Of a stretch of DNA of 64,000 nucleotides, positions 30,342-39,111 are shown piece after piece. How positions within the stretch are numbered: the first letter of the stretch is position 1; the number at the start of each line of letters is the position of its first letter. Origin of the DNA: Bog-473 sp963728845 (lineage in GTDB: Bacteria; Actinomycetota; Acidimicrobiia; Acidimicrobiales; RAAP-2); the NCBI GenBank assembly GCA_963728845.1, contig CAVSLS010000017.1, positions 1 through 64,000 on the forward strand. Reading direction: 5' to 3'. The position numbers and the translations under genes were made by a program. The notes under the pieces were generated by a model. The model saw nothing but the letters and a program-made list of their open reading frames with translations. It ran no database searches and was not told the origin of the DNA.

Positions 30342-31415
30342 CTAGCGGGAGGGCCGCCCGGGCTCTTGTGCCGCCGACCAGCGGATTCGGGCCAGGCGAC
30401 GGTCGCCCACCTTGCCGCTCTGGGCAAACCACCGCGCCGAGTCCTCAAGGGCCAGCACGGCTGGCCGGGGCGCGTAGCCGAGCTCGTCGCGCGCCCGGGT
30501 GTCGTCGAAGGACATCTGTGACGTCGACATCCGGGCCGCCTCCAAAGGGACGGACGGATGCCGGCGCAGCAGGCGCCCCTCCACCACCTCGGACAGGCCG
30601 GCCACGGCGAGCGAGACCGACCGCGGCACCTTGATCCGCGGCATGGGCAAGCCGGTGATGTGGGCGAGCTCGGCGAGCAGTTGCCGCAGGGTCAGGTTCT
30701 CCCCGCCGAGGATGTAGCTGCGCCCGTTGCGTCCCTTCTCGAGGGCCATGATCTGACCGGCCGCGACGTCGTCGACGTGCGCGACGTTCAGCACCGTGTC
30801 CACGTAGCCGGGCATCCTCCCGTTCAGGAAGTCCAGGACGAGTCGTCCGGTGGGAGTCGGCGCACGATCGCCGGGGCCGAGAGGGAACGTCGGCAACACC
30901 AGCGAGGCCGGCAGGCCCTGGGCGATGGCGCGCAGCACTTCATGCTCTGCGACGTACTTGGACCGCTTGTACGAGCCGTACAGGTGCCGCACATCGGGGA
31001 ACGAGCGCTCGTCAGCCGAGCTCGATCCCGACACGTGCTCGAGTCCGAGCGTGCCGACGGTGCTCGTGTACACGAGCCGCTCGACCCCGGCCTGCGACGC
31101 CGCTTCGAGGACGTTCCTCGTCCCCTCGACGTTGATCGCGTAGAAGGCGCCGGGGTCCCTTGCCCAAAAGCGGTAGAGCGCGGCCACGTGGAAGGCCGCC
31201 CGGCACCCGCTGATGGCCTTGCCCACGCTCTCGGCGCTCCTGAGGTCCCCGACCACCTGTTTGACGTCGAGCCCTTCGAGGTTGCCGGTGTCGGCGCCGG
31301 GCTCGACCAGGGCGACCACCTCCTGCTCGCGCGCCACCAGATGGCGCGTCACCGCGGCGCCGATGAACCCGCTCGCTCCCGTGACGAGGACCCGGTCGCC
31401 CGATCCGAGATTCAC
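30342..31415 (-). CDS. HpnA-like NAD(P)-dependent epimerase/reductase
   Basis: A 357-residue extended SDR. VLVTGASGFIGAAVTRHL is the nucleotide motif, LVYTSTVGTLGL and YGSYKRSKYVAE hold the Ser and Tyr-x3-Lys active site. The distal half (TPTGRLVLDFLNGRMPGYVD, LNVAHVDDVAAGQIMALEKG, YILGGENLTLRQLL) matches the hopanoid-associated epimerase HpnA closely. The start GTG at 31415 overlaps the aminotransferase stop as GTGA. In hopanoid producers HpnA is tied to side-chain processing; no squalene-hopene cyclase is in the window, so that role is inferred. Confidence 0.78.
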   Translation of the reverse strand: MNLGSGDRVLVTGASGFIGAAVTRHLVAREQEVVALVEPGADTGNLEGLDVKQVVGDLRSAESVGKAISGCRAAFHVAALYRFWARDPGAFYAINVEGTRNVLEAASQAGVERLVYTSTVGTLGLEHVSGSSSADERSFPDVRHLYGSYKRSKYVAEHEVLRAIAQGLPASLVLPTFPLGPGDRAPTPTGRLVLDFLNGRMPGYVDTVLNVAHVDDVAAGQIMALEKGRNGRSYILGGENLTLRQLLAELAHITGLPMPRIKVPRSVSLAVAGLSEVVEGRLLRRHPSVPLEAARMSTSQMSFDDTRARDELGYAPRPAVLALEDSARWFAQSGKVGDRRLARIRWSAAQEPGRPSR

Positions 31416-32801
31416 AACCGCGCCCGGTGCAACGTGCCCTTGGCCATCGTCTTGCCGAACTCGAAGATCAGGCTCGAACCCTTCTGCGCGCTCGGCCAGG
31501 ACGTCGTCGAGCGCGTCGGCGAAGAGCTCGACCTCGTCGTCGCCCGCGATGAGGGGAGGGAGGAGCTTGACCACATTCATGTTGTCGGCCGCCACCTGTG
31601 TGAGGATCCGGTGGCGGTGGAAGAGCGGGACCACGATCATCTGGGAGAACAACGCGGGACGGATCGCCTCGATCATGCGGAACCGCCGGCGCAGGCCGGG
31701 CGACGAGGGCTCACCGAAGACCAGTCCGATCATCAGACCTCTCCCCCGCACCTCGTGCAGGAACTCGTAGCGTTCGACCAGTGGACCCAGGGCCTTGGTG
31801 AATGCCTTGCCGGTCCGGTGGACACGATCGAGGATGTCCTCGTCGTCGAACGCCTGCAGCGTCGCCAGGGCGGCCACCATGGCCAGCTGGTTGGTGGCGA
31901 AGGTCGAGGAGTGGACGACCGCCCGGTCCATGGAGCTGAACACGCTGTCGCAGACCGCCGCCGAGCACAGCATGGCCCCAACCGGCACATAGCCGCCGGA
32001 GAGCGCCTTCGAGACCGTGATGATGTCGGGCGTGATGCCGAACTGCTCGTGACAGAAGAAGGTCCCGCTCCGGCCGAGGCCGGCCTGCACCTCGTCGAGG
32101 ATCATGAGCGCCTTGTGCCGGCGGCAGAGCGACTGGGCCTCCTGCCAGAACTCGTCAGGCGCCAGGTTCACCCCCTTCCCCTGAATCGGCTCGACGATGA
32201 ACGCCGCCACGTCTCCCTTCCTGAGCTCTCGAGCCAGGGCGGAGGCGTCGCCGAACGGGATCATGTCGCACCCCGGGAGGAGGGGGCCGAATCCGCTGCG
32301 GAATTCTCGCCCTCCGTTGAGCGCGAGCGCCCCGGTCGTCAAACCGTGGAACGCATGGTCGCAGTAGAGGATGCGGGTCCGCTTCGTGGCGACCCGGGCG
32401 AACTTGATCGCGCTCTCCACGGCCTCCGCGCCCGAGTTGGCGAAGACGACCCGCTCGATGCCGGGGTGCGAGCGGGCGACCAGCTGCTCGGCCAGGACGC
32501 CGGGGAGGAGGGAGCAGTCCATCTGCACGAGATTTGGGAGGTCGGCATCGAGGGCGTCGTGCAGGGCCTGGACGATGGCCGGATGCCCACGGCCGAGGGC
32601 AAAGACGCCGAACCCGGACAGGAGGTCGAGGTATCGGTCACCTTTGTCGTCGACGAGATAGCAGCCCTCGCCCTTGACGTAGAACCGGTCGAACTCCAGG
32701 GTTCCCAGCACCCGGGGCAGTTGAGGGTTCACGTACTTGGTGTGGAGGGTGAAGTTCTGGCCCTTGCGCTCGTCCAACACCTTGTTCAGATCAAACGGCA
32801 A
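31412..32801 (-). CDS. Class III aminotransferase (HpnO-like), frameshifted near C-terminus
   Basis: About 462 residues of the ornithine/acetylornithine-type aminotransferases: YLDLLSGFGVFALGRGHP, FANSGAEAVESAIKFAR, MILDEVQAGLGRSGTFF and the PLP lysine in TVSKALSGGYVPVGA. Neighbouring an HpnA-like epimerase, it could be the aminobacteriohopanetriol-forming HpnO. The frame breaks at about 31488; one base over, it ends naturally as FEFGKTMAKGTLHRARL-stop, right on the epimerase start. Without noticing the break one would wrongly call a bifunctional fusion of 819 residues. The start is a TTG at 32801, fairly unusual. Confidence 0.75.
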
Positions 32802-32956
32802 GTGGGCTCCAGGGGTCGCACTCCGGGTGGTCGCGACAGGTTAGTGGGGGCACATGTCGTGGGGACCAACGGGCGCAGCCTCCCACGCCCCCGATTCGCG
32901 CGAAGATCCCTCGACGCCGACTGCCAGGGTCGCCAGCGACACGGAAAGGGCACCGA

Positions 32957-34432
32957 GTGACCACCACCGCCCCCAACATTCTGCTCGTCATGTCCGATCA
33001 GCACCGGGCCGACATGATGGGGTGCGCGGGAGACCCCGGCGTCCTGACGCCGTCCCTCGACGCCCTGGCCGCGGAGGGCGTGCGGTTCTCGCGGGTTTCG
33101 TGCCAGGGCCCGCTGTGCATGCCGTCACGGGCCTCCTTCATGACGGAGCGCTACGTGCGCGACCACGGCGTCTACACCAACTGGGCCGAGATACCGGAGG
33201 ACAGCCCGACCTACGCGTGGGCCCTGCGGGAGGCCGGCTACCACACCTCACTGTTGGGCAAAGCCCATCTGTACCTCGACGAGAACCTGACCGTGTCGCA
33301 CATCGACGACATGGCGGTTCGTCTCGAGGCGCTCGGCTTCGCCGAGGTCTTCGAGACAGGTGACAAGTTCGTCAGCAAGATCCCGAGCCGCTACACCGAC
33401 TACCTCGCCGCGCGTCACCTCCTGGATGTGTACATGAAGCACATTGCGGACCGCAGTTATCAGGGCGACAACGAGGACGGCCGGAACGCGACCAAGTGCG
33501 TTCCGATGTGGGACTCGACGTCGATGCCGGTGCCGCTGGACGCCTACGTCGACACCTGGCACGGAATGGAGGCCGTCAAGTGGATCGAGCGCTACGACCG
33601 CACGGAGCCCTTCTTCCTCTTCGTCGGCTTCCCCGGGCCCCATGACCCATGGGACGCACCTGAGGAGGCCGTGCAGCGCTACCGCGACGTCGACATCTCC
33701 ATGCCGCGTTCGACGCGGCGCCCGGACGTCGAGGGGACCGGGCGCTACCGTGCCCTGCTGAACGGCTTCCTCTGGATGTCGGACTCCGAGTCCATGACCG
33801 ACGACGCCATCCGCGGCATGCGCCGCGCCTACGCCGCCGACATATCGATCATCGACCACGCCGTCGGCCTGATGGTCGACGCGCTCGAACGCAGGGGCAT
33901 GCTGGACAACACGTGGATCGTCTACACGAGCGACCACGGAGAGATGGGGGGCGATCACGGGCTGATGTCGAAGTGCGTCCTTTACGAGGCCGCCGTCCGC
34001 GTCCCGCTGATCGTCCGGCCTCCCGGAGGCTGCCCTCCTCGGGTGGTCGACTCCCTGGTGGAACACCTCGACGTGCCGACCACCTTGCGCGAGATCGCCG
34101 GCGCACCCCATCTTCCGAGCAGTGAGGGCCGGTCCCTCCTGGTCACCGTCCGCGGCGAGTCACCGACGCCACGCGCCGTGACGGTGAGCGAGAACTGGGG
34201 TTTCGCCGTGTTCGAGACCGACCGCTACAAGCTGGTCGTCGACGAGGACGCGCTGGCACCATGCCAGTTCTTCGACCTCCACGAGGACCCCGCCGAGGAC
34301 CACGACCTGCTGCGGGACCCGCAGTCGGAGGCCGTCGTCGAGGAGCTCATGGAGACACACGCTCGTCCCTTCTTCCGTCGCGCCCCGCTTCGCCCCCACC
34401 CGAGCCCGTTCGCAGACCGAAACGCGAGGTGA
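32957..34432 (+). CDS. Sulfatase (formylglycine type, choline-sulfatase-like)
   Basis: A 491-residue type I sulfatase. NILLVMSDQHRADMMG gives the first metal Asp; C-M-P-S-R at about 54-58 is the formylglycine signature whose Cys is oxidised by a separate maturase; YTSDHGEMGGDHG carries the second metal Asp/His. The architecture resembles choline sulfatases and other small sulfate-ester hydrolases, which release sulfate from an organic sulfate. No signal peptide is seen, so it appears cytoplasmic. The GTG start at 32957 follows a GGAAAGG site. The 155-base divergent gap to the aminotransferase has no other feature. The tail overlaps the convergent antiporter by 86 bases. Confidence 0.87.
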   Translation: MTTTAPNILLVMSDQHRADMMGCAGDPGVLTPSLDALAAEGVRFSRVSCQGPLCMPSRASFMTERYVRDHGVYTNWAEIPEDSPTYAWALREAGYHTSLLGKAHLYLDENLTVSHIDDMAVRLEALGFAEVFETGDKFVSKIPSRYTDYLAARHLLDVYMKHIADRSYQGDNEDGRNATKCVPMWDSTSMPVPLDAYVDTWHGMEAVKWIERYDRTEPFFLFVGFPGPHDPWDAPEEAVQRYRDVDISMPRSTRRPDVEGTGRYRALLNGFLWMSDSESMTDDAIRGMRRAYAADISIIDHAVGLMVDALERRGMLDNTWIVYTSDHGEMGGDHGLMSKCVLYEAAVRVPLIVRPPGGCPPRVVDSLVEHLDVPTTLREIAGAPHLPSSEGRSLLVTVRGESPTPRAVTVSENWGFAVFETDRYKLVVDEDALAPCQFFDLHEDPAEDHDLLRDPQSEAVVEELMETHARPFFRRAPLRPHPSPFADRNAR

Positions 34433-35678
34433 GGTCGTCGACCTCCGAGGTGACGCTCAGGCCTCCTCCTCCGCCGAAGCGTTCGGCCACGCCCCGGGTC
34501 TCGGTTGCTTTCGGCGCCTGGCCCAACCAGCTCAGCGCGAGCATGGGGTAGATCAGAACGGACAGCATGCCCGCCGCGACCAGCGCCGCGGCGTTCTGCG
34601 GCTTCATCCTGTGCTCGTCCACTCCGAGCGTCGTGATGACCACGATGATCGGCAAACCGGTCGAGGAGAGGACCGCCAGGCTCCGGGTCTCGACCCGGGT
34701 CAGGACGCCGCGGAAGAATGCCCAGGTGGGCAGCCCGCGGGTCAGCAGGAAGATCACGGTGAACACGGGCACGAGGAGGAGGACCTTGGGCTGGTGGATC
34801 AGCGCGTGCAGGTCGAAGTTGATCCCGCTCTCAATGAAGAAGATCGGGATCAGGAAGCCGAAACCGATCGCCTCGAGCTTGCTCGTGATCGGCTCCCTGT
34901 CCTCGCCCGTGATGAAGAGACGGACGACGACACCGGCCGCGAAGGCCCCGAGAAGCACATCGAGGCTGAGCTTGGTCGCCAGGTAGACCAGCAGGATGAC
35001 GAGGACCACCGAGATCCGCACTGGCAGCTGCGCCGTGGAGTGGAGGTGGCGCCGCATGAGGGCGATGAAGCCAGGAGGGTGGACCTGCATCGCCAGGAGC
35101 GCGGCCATGACGGCCACGGCGACGAAGACGACGAGGAGGGCAAAGGTCAGCCTCGGGTCGCGGTTCGTGAGCAGGACGGCCACGGCCACGATCGGTCCGA
35201 ACTCCCCGATCGCCCCGACCGACAGGATCGACGGCCCGAACCTCGACTGCAGCACACCCGCGTCACGCAGAATCGGCAGGAGGGTCCCGAGCGCCGTCGT
35301 CGTCAGGCAGAGCGCCACGACAACGGAGTCGAGCACCAGCCCGGTGGCGTGGAGCGCCGCGCCCACGCCGAGCGCGACCAGCAGGGAGACTCCCCACGAT
35401 CCCGTCGCCCGGCCCAGGTGGCCCTGGCGCATCGTCCCCAGGTCGACCTCCAAACCGGCCAAGAACATGAGAAAGGTCAGGCCGAAGTCCGACAGAGCAG
35501 TGACGACGACATTCGAATGGGCCAGACCCAACACGTACGGCCCGAGGATGATCCCGAAGATGATCTGAATCACGACCTCGGGCACGGCCACGAATCGCCG
35601 AAGCCCTTCGGCGATGATCGGTGCCAACACGGCGGCCAGGCCGATCAGGACCAGCGTGGGGATGGCCTCGCCGATCAT
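34347..35678 (-). CDS. Cation:proton antiporter, CPA2/Kef family
   Basis: A 443-residue membrane protein with about 12-13 helices and no C-terminal TrkA domain. Family marks: VPEVVIQIIFGIILGPYVLG, FGLTFLMFLAGLEVDL, and KLSLDVLLGAFAAGVVV, where the usual helix-5 Asp region of CPA2 exchangers sits in SVGAIGEFGPIVAV-like sequence. It would exchange K+ or Na+ for H+. The C-terminal 30 residues are polar and overlap the convergent sulfatase end. The 171-base gap to the DUF1214 gene is divergent and holds only GC-rich short hairpins. Confidence 0.88.
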   Translation of the reverse strand: MIGEAIPTLVLIGLAAVLAPIIAEGLRRFVAVPEVVIQIIFGIILGPYVLGLAHSNVVVTALSDFGLTFLMFLAGLEVDLGTMRQGHLGRATGSWGVSLLVALGVGAALHATGLVLDSVVVALCLTTTALGTLLPILRDAGVLQSRFGPSILSVGAIGEFGPIVAVAVLLTNRDPRLTFALLVVFVAVAVMAALLAMQVHPPGFIALMRRHLHSTAQLPVRISVVLVILLVYLATKLSLDVLLGAFAAGVVVRLFITGEDREPITSKLEAIGFGFLIPIFFIESGINFDLHALIHQPKVLLLVPVFTVIFLLTRGLPTWAFFRGVLTRVETRSLAVLSSTGLPIIVVITTLGVDEHRMKPQNAAALVAAGMLSVLIYPMLALSWLGQAPKATETRGVAERFGGGGGLSVTSEVDDLTSRFGLRTGSGGGEAGRDGRRDERVSP

Positions 35679-35849
35679 GCGTCGTGTGCTCGTCCGGTCA
35701 CCGCACGCTGTGGCACGCCCTCGCCACCTCCCGGCTCCACGCTACGCGCGGCGTCCCGGCGAACGAGTGATCTCGAAGGGTGGCGCGGTTGACGCCCCAA
35801 GCGGGGTGGGGAAGCATGGCCCCGCCTTCTCGCGACGGGGGTTCGTCAT

Positions 35850-37125
35850 GTGGTCGCTGCAAGTTCTTCAGACGCGTGCGCCGAGCGCCCCGTGACGGGC
35901 GCGTTCGTCAATCCGTCCTGGATGCCCCATTCGGTCAGCGAGGCCGCCAGGGCCGGGGATGCCAGCGTGGACGACCTGGTGTCGGGACGAGCCTGGTCCC
36001 ATCTGCTCGACGGTCTGCGCAAGGCGTCCGGCGTCGTGCTGTCCGACGACGTGCCGCGGAACGCGGCCGACATGGCTGCGGGGTTTCGCCACCTGCTCGT
36101 GCTGCTGGGCACCGGCTTGGACCAGGCACTGCGGGCGGAGGCTGACCCCGTCCTCGCCGTCCGCCCCTCGGGGGTCGACGCCGTCTACAAGTGGGGCATG
36201 GACTGTCCCGACTGCATCTACACGGGCGCGCCCCTCCGCGGTGGCGAGAGCTACCGCCTCTGGGGGAATCGTGGTTCGGCTCGCTACGTCGGGCTGCAAT
36301 CGATGGCGGGCATGGCCTCCTCGGCGAACGTGCTGCTCGACGAGCTAGACCTCGGGCCGGGCGGCGAAGTGGAGCTGATCCTCGCCGAGGACTTCCATGA
36401 GGGGAACTGGCTGCCCACCGCAGCCGATGCGACCCAGCTGGTCGTGCGGCACTTCTTCTACGACTGGGATACGGAGGTCGCGTCCTCCTTGTCCATCGAG
36501 CGCATCGGCACGAAGACGGAGCGTGCATCCCGCTCCGCGGTGGATCCACGCGCGGCCATCGCCCGCCAACTGATCGCCCTGGGTGACTTCGTCGTCGGCA
36601 ATCTCGACTTCTTCCTGCAGTTCTCCCGCCCGGAGAGCGCCCAACACGTTCCTCCCTCCCCTCGACGGGACGGCGATGGGCGGCGCGGCCGAGAACAGGC
36701 CGGTCATCGGGTCGTGGGAGCTCGGGCCGGACGAGGCGCTCCTCGTCGAGGTCACGCCTCCGGAGGGCCTCTACTGGAGCTTCTCGCTGGGCAATCCCTG
36801 GTGGGAGACCATCGACTACGGCCGGCACCAGAGCAGCCTCAACGGGCACCAGGCGGAGGTGGACCCCGACGGGATGGTCCGAGCCGTCATCGCCCATGAT
36901 GATCCCGGGGTCGCCAACTGGCTCGACACGGCCGGGCACAGCGCAGGGCCCGTCATCCTGCGCTGTGTGCGGACCGAGACCGCGCCGATCCCGACCACGA
37001 GGGTCATCTCGTTCTCCGACGTTGCGGCCTCGGTGCCGGCGGAGACCCGGCACGTGACGCCCGAGGAGCGCCTGGGCACCATCGCCGCGCGTCGCCTCGC
37101 TGTGAGCAGGCGGTTCTGCCGATGA
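35850..37125 (+). CDS. DUF1214 domain protein, frameshifted
   Basis: About 424 residues across one break. The N-terminal half is helical, with YKWGMDCPDCIYTGAPLRGG and YRLWGNRGSARYVGLQ; the C-terminal half contains the DUF1214-type WSFSLGNPWWETIDYG and NWLDTAGHSAGPVILRC. The break at about 36640 implies one extra base (RPESA then NTFLPPLDGTAMGG). The start is uncertain between GTG 35850, GTG 35892 and an ATG at about 35922. DUF1214/1254 proteins have no firm function; their occurrence beside sulfotransferase and SDR genes in actinobacteria hints at lipid or steroid metabolism. The TGA overlaps the next ATG. Confidence 0.75.
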
Positions 37126-38268
37126 CGCTGGACGCGGAGGAGCTGGAGACCGAGGCGAAGGCGCAGACCGGACTGGACGACTTCGGGGACGGCGAGCACC
37201 GTGAGGGTCTGGAGCGCCTGGTGCGGTCGTTCAACTTGGAGGCCGACCTCACGGAGACAGGAGAGCTCATGCAGCGCATCCGGCTGGTGTCGCTGCTCTC
37301 GTCCCGGTTGCAGATCGAGGAGACCTATCGCGCGCAGCCGTCCATCGAGGCCGAGGAGGTCGAAGGCCCGGTCTTCGTCATCGGCCTGCCCCGCACCGGG
37401 ACGACGGCGCTGAGCCAGCTGGTTGCTGCCGATCCCCAGTTCCGCTCCCTCCGTCTCTGGGAGTCCTCGGCACCGTGCCCCCCTCCGGAATCGGCCAGCG
37501 AACACACCGATCCCCGCATCGCCGACACTGAGGCGGGGCTGGAGATGATGAACCAGATGTTCCCGCTCATGCAGACGATGCACCACGAAGAGGCGACCAC
37601 AGCGACCGAATGCCAGGACCTCCTGGGTATGAGCTTCCGCACGGTGCACTTCGACGGGTTCGGACGAGTGCCCTCCTATCTGGAGTGGGTCACGGACTGC
37701 GACATGTGCGGGACGTACCGCTATCACCGACGCGTGTTGCGACTGCTGCAGTGGCACTGCCCGCCGCACCTGTGGCACCTGAAGACCCCGGTGCACATGT
37801 TCGCGCTGGACGCCTTGCTCGAGGCGTACCCGAACGCGAGGTTCCTGTGGAGCCACCGTGACCCGGCCAAGGTGCTCGGCTCCGTCTGCAGCCTGATCCA
37901 CTATTGCCGAAGCTGGAGCAGCGACCGTGACGACGCGCTCGAGCTCGGGCCGGAGCAACTCGATCGTTGGTGGCTCGCCGTGTCGCGTGCCATGGACTTC
38001 CGGTCCCGGGTTGGTGATGAGCGCTTCGCCGACCTTTCGTTCGCCGACCTGCAGGTCGACCCGGTCGGCGCACTCGCGACGGCCTTCGAGCAGATCGGGA
38101 TCGCGTTCGGCGACGCATCGCGCCACGCGGTGGCCGACTGGGCGACATCGCATCCTCCCGGCTCGCACGGTCAGCACACCTATGAACTTGGCGGACTTCG
38201 GGCTGGAGCCCGACCAGGTTCGCCAGCGGTTCGCCCCCTATTTGGAAACCTACGATGCCGGTGCGTGA
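37122..38268 (+). CDS. Sulfotransferase family protein, frameshifted near C-terminus
   Basis: About 381 residues. FVIGLPRTGTTALSQLVAAD is the 5'-phosphosulfate loop that binds PAPS, and RFLWSHRDPAKVLGSVCSL is the 3'-phosphate-binding region. It transfers sulfate from PAPS to an acceptor hydroxyl or amine. The ATG at 37122 overlaps the DUF1214 stop (ATGA). The frame breaks at about 38184; one base over, it ends as NLADFGLEPDQVRQRFAPYL..., the familiar end of this family, at 38268. The acceptor is unknown, but the gene lies in an apparent operon with the SDR. Confidence 0.85.
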
Positions 38269-38303
38269 TCACCTGAGCGCAATGGGGATGGAGGAGGACG
38301 GAA

Positions 38304-39107
38304 GTGGATCTCGGACTGGCTGACGCCACGGCGGTGGTGACGGGTGGAAGCAAGGGGATGGGGCGGGCGGTGGCCGACATCCTCGCCACGGACGGGGCGC
38401 GGGTGGCGGTGATGGCCCGAGGGCGGGAAGCGCTCGACGACACCGCTGCGTCGCTCCGGGCCGCCGGGAGTCCGGACGCCGTCGGTATCAGCGTGGACAT
38501 GACGGACCCGGGCTCCATCGCCACCGGCTTCGAGGAAGTGGCGGACCGGTGGGGTTCGCTCAACATCCTGGTGCACACGATCGGACCCGCCGCGGGGCGC
38601 TTCGAGGAGCTCGACGACGCCGGCTGGGACGCGGCGCTCACGCTCGGCACCATGTCCGCCGTGCGGAGTGTGCGCTCCGCGCTGGCGCTCCTGCGGGCGG
38701 CGGAGTGGGGCAGGATCGCCATCTTCTCGGCACACTCGATCCAGCGTCAGAGCCCGATGCTCGTCGCCTACACCGCGGCGAAGGCCGCCGTGACGAGCAT
38801 CGCCAAGAACCTTTCAAAGTCGCTGGCGCCCGACGGGATCCTCGTCAATGCCGTGTGCCCCGGCTCAATCGTCACGGCCAGCTTCACCGAGAACCTGAAG
38901 GACATCTTCGCCGCCGCGGGTCTGGACCCGGCCGATCCGCACGACGTCATGACGTGGATCGACAACACGTTCCACCAGCCCGCCGACCTGGGCAGAGCTG
39001 GGCTCCCCGACGAGGTGGCCTCCCTGACGGCGTACCTCGTGTCCCGCCGGAACGGCTACGTGACCGGGGCCTGCGTCAACGCCGACGGAGGCTCAGACTT
39101 CGTGTGA
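38304..39107 (+). CDS. Short-chain dehydrogenase/reductase
   Basis: A 267-residue classical SDR. TGGSKGMG at about 13-20 is the cofactor motif, Tyr156-x3-Lys160 lie in AYTAAKAAV with a Ser at about 142-145, and PGSIVTASF follows. The C-terminal GRAGLPDEVASLTAYLVSRR and VTGACVNADGGSDFV are typical. It oxidises or reduces a hydroxyl/carbonyl group with NAD(P)H. GTG 38304 starts 35 bases after the sulfotransferase and is read in the same direction, so DUF1214, sulfotransferase and SDR are likely one transcript. Confidence 0.9.
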   Translation: MDLGLADATAVVTGGSKGMGRAVADILATDGARVAVMARGREALDDTAASLRAAGSPDAVGISVDMTDPGSIATGFEEVADRWGSLNILVHTIGPAAGRFEELDDAGWDAALTLGTMSAVRSVRSALALLRAAEWGRIAIFSAHSIQRQSPMLVAYTAAKAAVTSIAKNLSKSLAPDGILVNAVCPGSIVTASFTENLKDIFAAAGLDPADPHDVMTWIDNTFHQPADLGRAGLPDEVASLTAYLVSRRNGYVTGACVNADGGSDFV

Positions 39108-39111
39108 GCGC

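Noticed and set aside
30342..32801. A single 819-residue aminotransferase-epimerase fusion
   Set aside because: A natural aminotransferase C-terminus with a stop overlapping the epimerase GTG is found one base over, so the fusion is a product of a frame break.
30558..32960. An 800-residue antisense reading frame over the aminotransferase/epimerase genes
   Set aside because: It shows no family motifs and mirrors the codon bias of the real genes on the other strand, as expected in very GC-rich DNA.
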